A stretch of 7,257 nt of DNA. It comes from an uncultured Novosphingobium sp. (lineage in GTDB: Bacteria; Pseudomonadota; Alphaproteobacteria; Sphingomonadales; Sphingomonadaceae). This document shows positions 1 through 4,589 of this stretch, piece by piece. The notes below the pieces were generated by a model. The model did no database searches and was not told the origin of the DNA. It saw only the letters and a list, made by a program, of their open reading frames with translations. Position 1 is the first letter of the stretch; the number at the start of each line of letters is the position of its first letter. The stretch covers positions 1 through 7,257 of the forward strand of contig CALCQB010000194.1 of NCBI GenBank assembly GCA_937897535.1, written 5' to 3'. The translations under genes and the position numbers were made by a program.

Positions 1-50
1 TACGAGATCATCAAGTGTGACTGGAGTTCAGACGTGTGCTCTTCCGATCT
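1..50 (+). other. Illumina i7 adapter/primer sequence (not genomic)
   Basis: Bases 1-8 (TACGAGAT) are the end of the P7 flow-cell tail. Bases 9-16 (CATCAAGT) sit where an 8-base i7 index lies. Bases 17-50 match the 34-nt Illumina Read 2 primer site, which ends in CTTCCGATCT. The three parts are in the order and spacing of an indexed library primer. The genomic insert therefore begins at 51. A GTG at 36 inside the adapter opens a false start in frame with cysS. This is contamination left at a contig end. Confidence 0.98.
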
Positions 51-395
51 GATCTGAATACCTCGGAAGGATTGGTTTTTCTGGAGCGAACAATTCAACT
101 CAAACGAGTCGATCCTGCTCAGAGAATGGGTGTGCTTCGCAAGATGCTCGATGTCCTTGGACTTGGGCCGTTTCTAGAAGATGGAACAAAAATCGACCCG
201 GCGTTGTTAAGGCTAAAACCCAAATCCGCGACCATCACCGAACCCGAAATCGAAGCCATCCTTTCGCAGCGCAAGGAAGCCCGCGCCGCCAAGGACTTCG
301 CCACTTCCGATGCCTTGCGCGACCAGCTCACCGCGCAGGGGGTCGAGGTGATGGACGGCGATCCGCTCGGCTGGGACTGGAAGTTTGGGGAATAG
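51..395 (+). CDS. cysS: Cysteinyl-tRNA synthetase, C-terminal fragment (5' truncated)
   Basis: This is the last 114 codons of CysRS, the cytoplasmic class I synthetase that attaches cysteine to tRNA-Cys. The fragment opens with DLNT, matching the family's conserved (D)DLNT motif, followed by a helical segment ending in LDVLGLG. It then has the C-terminal helix EARAAKDFATSDALRDQL and an ending GVEVMDGDPLGWDW, typical of alphaproteobacterial CysRS tails. The catalytic domain with its HIGH and KMSKS motifs lies beyond the contig end. There is no true start here, because the bases before 51 are adapter. By hand count, GC is about 48% over 51-230 and about 65% over 231-390, an odd change inside one gene. 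The TAG stop at 393-395 is two bases before the first palindromic repeat. Confidence 0.9.
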   Translation, partial: DLNTSEGLVFLERTIQLKRVDPAQRMGVLRKMLDVLGLGPFLEDGTKIDPALLRLKPKSATITEPEIEAILSQRKEARAAKDFATSDALRDQLTAQGVEVMDGDPLGWDWKFGE

Positions 396-397
396 CA

Positions 398-450
398 CCC
401 CTCCGTCTCGCCTCCGGCGATCCACCTCCCCATCGCAAGTCGATGGGGAG
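398..450 (+). repeat. 53-nt two-hairpin palindromic repeat, copy R1
   Basis: The layout is CCCCTCCGTC (398-407), a small hairpin TCGCC-TCC-GGCGA (408-420), the linker TCCAC (421-425), and a 10-bp hairpin CTCCCCATCG-CAAGT-CGATGGGGAG (426-450). Copies at 476-528 (inverted) and 910-962 have exactly the same length and layout. The small hairpin has a different stem sequence in each copy but always pairs. The copy begins two bases after the cysS stop. It resembles REP-type intergenic elements of sphingomonads. Confidence 0.93.
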
Positions 451-475
451 ACAAATCCAACCCTTGCGTCAGAAT

Positions 476-528
476 CTCCCCATCGACTTGCGATGGGGAG
501 GTGGCAGCGCGCAGCGCTGACGGAGGGG
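476..528 (-). repeat. 53-nt two-hairpin palindromic repeat, copy R2 (inverted)
   Basis: Read on the - strand it runs CCCCTCCGTC, the small hairpin AGCGC-TGC-GCGCT, the linker GCCAC, then the same 10-5-10 hairpin as R1 and R3. On the + strand its last bases, GACGGAGGGG, lie five bases before the DUF559 start codon and act as a Shine-Dalgarno sequence. Together with R3 it brackets the DUF559 gene as inverted repeats with the CCCCTCCGTC ends facing inward. Confidence 0.93.
522..528 (+). promoter_or_regulatory. Shine-Dalgarno of the DUF559 gene, supplied by repeat R2
   Basis: GGAGGGG, the end of R2, stands five bases before the GTG at 534. This decides the start: the other in-frame GTG, at 501, lies inside the repeat and would add 11 residues encoded mostly by the repeat. 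Confidence 0.7.
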
Positions 529-533
529 CCCTT

Positions 534-971
534 GTGAGCCGCCCGAGTAAGCCAGCAACGACCATCCGCCGGGCCAAGCGGTTGCGCCGGGAAATGTCGC
601 TGCCAGAGGCAATGCTGTGGCGGCATTTGCGCGGCTCGCCCAATGGCCAGCGCTTTCGCAACCAACATCCGGCTGGGGATTACGTGCTCGATTTCTTCTG
701 CGCCCGCGCCAACCTGGCGATCGAGATCGACGGTATCGCCCACGACATGGGTGATCGCCCCCAACGTGACGAAGCGCGCGATGCCTGGCTGCGCGAACAT
801 CGGATTGACGTGGTGCGCATTCCGGCGCGGGATGTCTTGGCTGATCCAGTCGGGGTTGCCGAAGGGATTATGGGACTGGCCACCGATCGGCTCACGACAT
901 TTGGCAAAGCCCCTCCGTCAGGCCTGCGGCCTGCCACCTCCCCATCGCAAGTCGATGGGGAGGATCATTGA
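534..971 (+). CDS. DUF559 (PF04480) Vsr-like PD-(D/E)XK endonuclease
   Basis: This 145-residue protein is of the DUF559 family, small nucleases related to very-short-patch-repair endonucleases; the substrate is not known for most members. Visible family features are the N-terminal RAKRLRREMSLPEAMLW (residues 13-29), FRNQHP (41-46), VLDFFC with the putative metal-binding Asp53, AIEIDG giving Glu64-x-Asp66, His70, and the RDEARDAWL helix (78-86). The core ends near residue 116. The GTG start at 534 is chosen for the GGAGGGG five bases upstream. Residues 126-143 are encoded by repeat R3, so the native C-terminus seems to have been replaced or extended by the repeat. The active-site residues look intact. 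It lies between inverted repeat copies and directly before the RES gene, whose ATG starts two bases after the TGA stop. The biological role is open: an orphan repair-type nuclease or the enzyme of a repeat-based mobile unit. Confidence 0.88.
   Translation: MSRPSKPATTIRRAKRLRREMSLPEAMLWRHLRGSPNGQRFRNQHPAGDYVLDFFCARANLAIEIDGIAHDMGDRPQRDEARDAWLREHRIDVVRIPARDVLADPVGVAEGIMGLATDRLTTFGKAPPSGLRPATSPSQVDGEDH
910..962 (+). repeat. 53-nt two-hairpin palindromic repeat, copy R3
   Basis: CCCCTCCGTC (910-919), small hairpin AGGCC-TGC-GGCCT (920-932), linker GCCAC (933-937), 10-5-10 hairpin (938-962). It is in the same orientation as R1 and inverted relative to R2. It lies entirely inside the DUF559 reading frame near its 3' end, and its GGGGAG end forms most of the Shine-Dalgarno sequence of the following RES gene. 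Confidence 0.93.
957..963 (+). promoter_or_regulatory. Shine-Dalgarno of the RES gene, mostly from repeat R3
   Basis: GGGGAGG (957-963) stands nine bases before the ATG at 973. Six of its seven bases belong to R3. Because these bases are also one arm of the R3 hairpin, folding of the repeat in the mRNA would hide the ribosome binding site, so translation could be structure-dependent (inference). Confidence 0.6.
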
Positions 972-972
972 A

Positions 973-1431
973 ATGAAACTCTGGCGCCTGACCCGCGTGC
1001 CGTTCGTGGCGCTGGATGGGAAGGGAGCCGAACTCAACGGTGCGCGGTATGCGCCGCCGGGGCAGCCGGTGGTCAGTCTGGCGAGCGAGGCCGGGCTCGC
1101 GGTGCTGGTGGCGCTGCGCTATCACCTTTCTGATCTGTCCGCTGCGCCCGAAGACCTGGTGCTCGGCTGGACCGAGGTTGATGCCGTGCCCGAACGCATT
1201 CCCGATCCCGATGAAGACACGATCCGTCGCCACGTCGGCGAATGGCTCGGCGCTCACCGTTCGCTGCTCGCCGCGATCCGATCGCGGGTCCTGCCCGAGG
1301 CTGACGTGATTTACCTGAACCCGCGCCACCCCGATGCCTCCCGGGTCCCGCCGCTGACCACCCGCCCGTTCAGCTTCGCCGAGTGCCTCCACCGCCCGCC
1401 GATGCTCGACAGTTTCCGGAACCCCGCATGA
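973..1431 (+). CDS. RES-domain protein (NAD+ phosphorylase-like), divergent, no visible antitoxin
   Basis: This 152-residue protein carries the RES fold. Known toxins of this family, such as MbcT and the Pseudomonas putida RES toxin, destroy NAD+. Visible landmarks are WRLTR at residues 4-8, GARYAPPGQPVVS at 23-35 with the expected Arg25-Tyr26 pair, Ser104 in the IRSRVLP segment, and the typical C-terminal LNPRHPDA (115-122) and PFSFAECL (132-139). In well-known members a catalytic Glu lies about 21-22 residues after the Arg; here those positions are Val46 and Ala47, and the nearest Glu is Glu39. The protein may therefore be inactive or use an altered site. RES toxins normally follow an Xre/DUF2384 antitoxin gene, but here the upstream gene is the DUF559 nuclease. 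The 3' end overlaps the dehydrogenase start (ATGA), so the two are translationally coupled. The ATG start is supported by GGGGAGG nine bases upstream. Confidence 0.82.
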   Translation: MKLWRLTRVPFVALDGKGAELNGARYAPPGQPVVSLASEAGLAVLVALRYHLSDLSAAPEDLVLGWTEVDAVPERIPDPDEDTIRRHVGEWLGAHRSLLAAIRSRVLPEADVIYLNPRHPDASRVPPLTTRPFSFAECLHRPPMLDSFRNPA

Positions 1432-2366
1432 CCATCATCGTCCTCAATTCGCTGCTGAAACCGCTCATCGAACCGCATCTGCCGGATTGGGCCGAGGTCC
1501 GCTGGTACGCCGGCAAGGAAGAGGCATTCGCGCTCGCGCCCGCGGCGGAGATCGGCTGGTTCGACATGCATTCAAAAGCAGACATGGCCCATGTCTTCAC
1601 GCTGGCGACCAAGCTCAAATGGCTCAATTCGGTCTATGCCGGGGTCGAGGCGTTTCCGCTCGAGGTACTGGCGCAGCGCGGGGTGGTGCTGACCAACGGG
1701 GCCGGGATCAATGCGGTTCCAATCGCCGAATATGTCGTGATGCTGATGCTGGCCCATTCCAAGAACTACCGCGAAGTGGTCCGCGCGCAGGACCGCCGCG
1801 AGTGGTTGAAGGATTCGCCGGGCAAGCGCGAGTTGTTCGGCAGCAAGGCGCTGATCCTGGGCTATGGCGCGATCGGGCAGGAGGTCGAAAAGCGGCTCGC
1901 CGGGTTTGGCATGACGGTCAGCAAGGTCCGCCGCAGTCCGGGGCCCGGCGTGCTGGGGCCGGACGAATGGCGCGGGGCGCTGGGCGAGTTCGACTGGATC
2001 GTGATCGCGGTGCCGGCCACGCCCGAAACCGAACACCTGATCGGCGTGACCGAGCTGGCGGCGATGAAAAGCGACGCCGTGCTGGTCAATATCGCGCGCG
2101 GCTCGGTGATCGACCAGGCGGCGCTGACTACCGCGCTCGATGCCGGGCAGATCGGCGGAGCGCTGCTCGACGTGACCACGCCCGAACCGCTGCCCGAGGA
2201 TCACCCGCTGTGGGCGTTGGGCAACGTCCAGATCACCATGCACCTGTCGGGCCGGGCGCAGGACCGGATGTTCGAGCGTTCGGCTGCGCGGTTTGTCGAG
2301 AACCTGGGTCGGTACGGGCGCGGTGAGCCGCTCGAGCCGGTGGTCGATTACGCGGCGGGGTATTGA
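1428..2366 (+). CDS. D-2-hydroxyacid dehydrogenase (D-isomer-specific, NAD(P)-binding)
   Basis: This 312-residue cytoplasmic oxidoreductase interconverts 2-ketoacids and D-2-hydroxyacids. The N-terminal substrate domain is followed by a Rossmann domain with LGYGAIG (144-150, GxGxxG) and the signature VNIARGSVID (220-229). The catalytic triad typical of the family is in place: Arg224, Glu253 (in TTPEPLPEDHPLW) and His272 (in TMHLSG). The end of the second Rossmann strand reads VRRS (167-170) rather than an acidic residue, which favours NADPH over NADH (inference). The length is normal. Substrate cannot be told from the sequence; glyoxylate/hydroxypyruvate reductases of the GhrA type are one possibility. 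The ATG at 1428 overlaps the RES stop as ATGA, so this start is firm. The gene is followed by a strong three-hairpin element. Confidence 0.9.
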   Translation: MTIIVLNSLLKPLIEPHLPDWAEVRWYAGKEEAFALAPAAEIGWFDMHSKADMAHVFTLATKLKWLNSVYAGVEAFPLEVLAQRGVVLTNGAGINAVPIAEYVVMLMLAHSKNYREVVRAQDRREWLKDSPGKRELFGSKALILGYGAIGQEVEKRLAGFGMTVSKVRRSPGPGVLGPDEWRGALGEFDWIVIAVPATPETEHLIGVTELAAMKSDAVLVNIARGSVIDQAALTTALDAGQIGGALLDVTTPEPLPEDHPLWALGNVQITMHLSGRAQDRMFERSAARFVENLGRYGRGEPLEPVVDYAAGY

Positions 2367-2373
2367 GTGAAGG

Positions 2374-2458
2374 CCCTTCCCCTGTGGGGCAGGGTTGGGA
2401 TGGGGGTTCGACACCGGCGTCGAGCCCCCACCCCCAACCCCTCCCCGCCGGGGAGGGG
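2374..2458. terminator. Three consecutive G/C-rich hairpins between convergent genes
   Basis: Hairpin 1 is CCCTTCCCC-TGT-GGGGCAGGG (2374-2394, one mismatch). The central stem pairs 2395-2412 with 2419-2437 around the loop ACCGGC. Hairpin 3 is CCCCTCCCC-GCC-GGGGAGGGG (2438-2458, nine perfect pairs). The element lies between the dehydrogenase stop (2366) and the stop of the opposing - strand gene (2476), so a bidirectional terminator is the natural role. Its motifs resemble a common alphaproteobacterial intergenic palindrome, but only one copy is seen here, and it differs from the 53-nt family. Confidence 0.7.
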
Positions 2459-2475
2459 AGTTTGCAATGGGCGCA

Positions 2476-2847
2476 CTAAGCGTCTTCCAGCAGCAGCAAT
2501 TCCGCCGTCACTTCCAGCCGGGGTTCGGGCAGGGTGGAATGCTCGACCGCAACCACCGCCGCATCGGCGACCAGCTGGCGGGGAATTGCAAATTCGTGGT
2601 CGGGCAGGGCATCGATATAGGCTTCGCCCGCCGCCACGGCCTCGGCCCCGGTGAAAGCCAGCATCACGCTGTGGCGGGTGCCGGAGAAGGTCACGCTGGC
2701 CCAGCTGCGTTCAGTGTGGCGGATCAGTTCGCCTTTGCCCCCGCCAAGTTCGAGCAGCGCCGACAGCAGCGGCATCCACGGGGTGCCGCGGGCGGCGCGG
2801 CGCTGGGCGGACAGGGCGGTCTGGTCCAGGGTCAGGTCAATATGCAC
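2476..2847 (-). CDS. Conserved-looking hypothetical protein, 123 aa
   Basis: I do not recognise a named domain. The 123-residue protein begins MHIDLTLDQTAL, has a central Gly-rich turn LELGGGKGELIRHTERSW (33-50), and then several predicted strands (SVTFSGTRHSVMLAF, EFAIPRQLVADAAVVAVEH, RLEVTAELLLL). This suggests a small soluble alpha+beta protein. There is no signal peptide or membrane segment. The codon use and GC fit the neighbouring genes. The start at 2847 overlaps the end of the upstream 62-residue HTH-like gene by 11 bases, so the two are almost certainly co-transcribed and coupled. Being with a small regulator and opposite an S24 repressor, it could be a target or accessory factor of that switch, but no function can be assigned. 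Confidence 0.75.
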   Translation of the reverse strand: MHIDLTLDQTALSAQRRAARGTPWMPLLSALLELGGGKGELIRHTERSWASVTFSGTRHSVMLAFTGAEAVAAGEAYIDALPDHEFAIPRQLVADAAVVAVEHSTLPEPRLEVTAELLLLEDA

Positions 2848-3025
2848 GGGCGTCCTCGCGATAAATGTTCATGAAACGTTCCACACGGGTCGCGGTTGCA
2901 TCGCGGGGTATGCGGCCGTTGCGCAGGTCCTGGACAAAGCGCGGGTCGTGCGCGGCAAGCCGCCCGAACTTGGTCCACGGCATTCCGGTTTCGCGCAGAA
3001 AGCGCTCGATCCGGGTAATCAGCAT
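2837..3025 (-). CDS. Small HTH-like DNA-binding protein (62 aa)
   Basis: This is a 62-residue basic protein built like a minimal helix-turn-helix domain. It has a first helix TRIERFLRETG (4-14), then TKFGRLAAHDPRFVQDLRNGR (18-38), which fits a helix-turn-helix with PRFVQDLRNG as the recognition part, and a closing helix ATRVERFMNIYR (45-56). The pattern (aromatic)-(V/L)-Q-(D/Q)-(L/F) is shared with the recognition region of the divergent S24 regulator (YLQQF at its residues 34-38), so the two may read similar operators. The start at 3025 has a purine stretch AAAGG about ten bases upstream. The end overlaps the downstream 123-residue gene. By layout it could be the Cro-like partner of the S24 repressor (inference). 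DNA binding is inferred from pattern only. Confidence 0.72.
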   Translation of the reverse strand: MLITRIERFLRETGMPWTKFGRLAAHDPRFVQDLRNGRIPRDATATRVERFMNIYREDARAY

Positions 3026-3131
3026 GGGGTGGGGCCTTTCTTTCTTGCGGCGAATCGACTGTAGGAAGAATCCTGTTCAACCGTGCGAAATCCTACTTGT
3101 CTAGGAAAAATACATCAGCTATGTCACTTTC
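3026..3131. promoter_or_regulatory. Divergent promoter/operator region between HTH gene and S24 regulator
   Basis: This 106-bp region is AT-richer than its surroundings. Half-sites of the form TAGGA/TCCTA occur at 3062-3066 (TAGGA), 3071-3075 (TCCTG), 3091-3095 (TCCTA) and 3102-3106 (TAGGA). They form TAGGA-N4-TCCTG and TCCTA-N6-TAGGA, and AATCCT repeats exactly 20 bp apart (3069 and 3089). For the + strand gene a -35 TTGTCT (3097-3102) and -10 TATGTC (3120-3125) are 17 bp apart. The -35 lies across the second palindrome, so a bound repressor would block it. No clear - strand -10 was found. Confidence 0.6.
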
Positions 3132-3782
3132 ATGGTAAACCTCGATCCACGCACCCGGCTGCTGCAACTCGCCGGCGAGCATGGCGCCAGCCTGTCCCGC
3201 CTGTCCGAACTCATTGGCCGTAATTCGACCTATCTTCAGCAATTCATCCGCAAGGGGTCTCCGCGCAAACTGGAAGAGGGCGACCGCCGCACGCTGGCGC
3301 GGTTCTTCGGGGTGGAGGAGGAGGAACTTGGCGCGCCGGAGGAAAATTCCTCCGTTTTTGCGGGAAAGCCGCCGCGCAGCGAATGGGTCGATGTGCCGCG
3401 CCTGCCGTTGGGGGCATCGGCCGGGCCGGGCTTGCTGCCGGGTGAGGAACTGCCGGTCGGCGCGTTCCGGTTCGCCGCGCGCTGGCTGCGCGAGCAGGGG
3501 CTCGATCCCGCGCAGCTTTCGGCGATCCGGGTCGAGGGCGATTCGATGGAGGCCACCCTGCGCGACGGCGACGAGATCCTGGTTGATCGCACCCCCCGGC
3601 CATGGCGCGATGGAATCCATGTGGTCCGCACCGGCGACGCGCTGCTGGTCAAGCGGCTCGACCTCGCCCGGCCCGGCGTGGTCGCGCTGGTCAGCGACAA
3701 TCCGGCCTACCGGACGATCGAATTGCCGCCGCAGGAGGTCGAGGTAATCGGCCGGGTGGTGTGGAAAAGCGGGCGGCTCTAG
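3132..3782 (+). CDS. XRE-family repressor with S24 (LexA/CI-like) peptidase domain
   Basis: This is a 216-residue cytoplasmic transcription regulator. The N-terminal HTH spans about residues 7-60, with SLSRLSELIGRNSTYLQQF and KGSPRKLEEGDRRTLARFFGV. The C-terminal S24 domain carries the catalytic Ser138 in EGDSMEATLRDGDEILVD and Lys174 in ALLVKRLD. The linker contains GASAGPG (94-100), with an Ala97-Gly98 pair of the kind that LexA/CI proteins cleave in themselves. Cleavage would probably follow DNA damage and RecA filaments; this is known for the family but not shown here. The ATG at 3132 has no Shine-Dalgarno sequence and lies about where transcription would begin from the -10 at 3120-3125, suggesting a leaderless mRNA like that of lambda cI. 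It diverges from the small HTH gene and shares a probable operator with it. Its stop overlaps the opposing membrane-protein stop by three bases. Confidence 0.88.
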   Translation: MVNLDPRTRLLQLAGEHGASLSRLSELIGRNSTYLQQFIRKGSPRKLEEGDRRTLARFFGVEEEELGAPEENSSVFAGKPPRSEWVDVPRLPLGASAGPGLLPGEELPVGAFRFAARWLREQGLDPAQLSAIRVEGDSMEATLRDGDEILVDRTPRPWRDGIHVVRTGDALLVKRLDLARPGVVALVSDNPAYRTIELPPQEVEVIGRVVWKSGRL

Positions 3783-4501
3783 CCGAAGCCGAACAGACCG
3801 GGGGCGAGCGAATTCCAGAACTGGCTGCGGGCGATCAGCGGCTCGACCGCGTGGAACGGGATCAGCACCAGCGCGGCACCCAGCGTAACCGGATGAACCC
3901 GGCCAAGCCTGCGCCGGTCGTGGATTGCCAACCCGATCAGCAGCGCGTCGGCAACCAGATTCGGGGCCATATCCATCCACGGAAACGGGATCGGGATCAG
4001 GAAGATCACCCGCGAGAAAGCCGGGCCGAACAGGTTGAGCGCGGCGATGAACATCAACCGCCGGTGCCACTCGATCCGGCGGCTCGCTTCGTAGATCGCC
4101 CAGCCGAAGGCAACGGCGAAGACACAGATATCGACCAGGTTGTAGATCGCGAATTCGAATGGCTGGGCCATTCCCTTGGCCTGGCGCTCGCCCACCGACG
4201 TCACGGCTTGCCACAGGCCGAGCGGCAGCATCGCGCCGGCCAGCGCGACCCCGGCAATTCCCAGTTCGCGGTGAAGCCGGACTTTGCCGACGCGAACCAG
4301 CTGCGTCTGAATCAAGTAGAGCCCGATCCAGGTGAAGAAGGCCAGCCCGTGCAGGTGGCGCAGCAGGGTGAACTGCTTGGCACCGGTTGCCATCGGGATG
4401 AAGTAGGTGACCGGAAAGCTCAACAGCACCAGTCCTGCGATCAGGATCGCGCTGGCGGCGAAAAACCGGCTTCCGCGCAGGGCCGTCCGCTGCTCGTTCA
4501 T
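3779..4501 (-). CDS. Multi-pass inner-membrane protein, function unknown
   Basis: This 240-residue hydrophobic protein has about six or seven membrane segments, roughly at 13-36, 50-68, 81-100, 119-137, 149-169, 180-194 and 204-222. Histidines lie at conserved-looking positions at segment ends: His49 and His51 (RHLHG), His77 (LHRELG) and His146 (WHRRLM). The repeated H-near-helix pattern recalls small heme-binding or DUF2306-like membrane proteins, but I cannot place it in a named family with confidence. The ATG at 4501 is preferred over longer in-frame starts, up to 4669, because GAGGGGG stands about eight bases upstream and the extension would cover the end of the neighbouring hydrolase gene. 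It follows that hydrolase gene on the same strand after 88 bases, so it may share its transcript. Confidence 0.82.
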   Translation of the reverse strand: MNEQRTALRGSRFFAASAILIAGLVLLSFPVTYFIPMATGAKQFTLLRHLHGLAFFTWIGLYLIQTQLVRVGKVRLHRELGIAGVALAGAMLPLGLWQAVTSVGERQAKGMAQPFEFAIYNLVDICVFAVAFGWAIYEASRRIEWHRRLMFIAALNLFGPAFSRVIFLIPIPFPWMDMAPNLVADALLIGLAIHDRRRLGRVHPVTLGAALVLIPFHAVEPLIARSQFWNSLAPGLFGFG

Positions 4502-4589
4502 GGCATTTCCCCCTCTGCCGTTCGCGCCCGAGCGATAGGCTAGCAGGTTGGGCCGGTTGGGCAATGCGCTCGCAATGGTGCCGATCTCG

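Larger units (their letters stand above)
398..528. terminator. Large inverted pair R1/R2, possible cysS transcription terminator
   Basis: R1 (398-450) and R2 (476-528) are inverted copies around a 25-nt spacer (451-475). A transcript could fold as two separate double hairpins or as one stem of about 53 bp interrupted at the variable 13-nt hairpin. It follows the cysS stop by two bases, so it would suit a terminator or an mRNA 3'-end stabiliser. There is no U-run after it, so classical intrinsic termination is not clear. The role is inferred; the symmetry is visible. Confidence 0.5.

Noticed and set aside
398..962. CRISPR array from the repeated 53-nt units
   Set aside because: Only three copies, in both orientations, with spacers of 25 and 381 bases and no cas genes. 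These are interspersed palindromes, not an array.
471..967. Target-site duplication around the R2-DUF559-R3 unit
   Set aside because: The bases before R2 (AGAAT) and after R3 (GATCA) do not match beyond chance, so no duplication is claimed.
973..1431. Complete RES-Xre toxin-antitoxin module
   Set aside because: No Xre/DUF2384-like frame lies next to the RES gene on either strand, and the expected catalytic Glu is not found.
1572..2414. Long open frame on the - strand opposite the dehydrogenase gene
   Set aside because: Its protein is rich in Arg, His, Gln and Pro with no recognisable motif, and it covers a gene with a full catalytic triad. It is a GC-driven antisense frame.
3132..3782. Prophage
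   Set aside because: The repressor pair is phage-like, but there are no integrase, structural, lysis or att features. The neighbours are ordinary chromosomal genes.
3093..4214. Long - strand open frame across the S24 regulator and the membrane-protein gene
   Set aside because: It overlaps two well-supported genes in other frames and has a low-complexity Arg/Pro/Asp/Gln composition with no domain.
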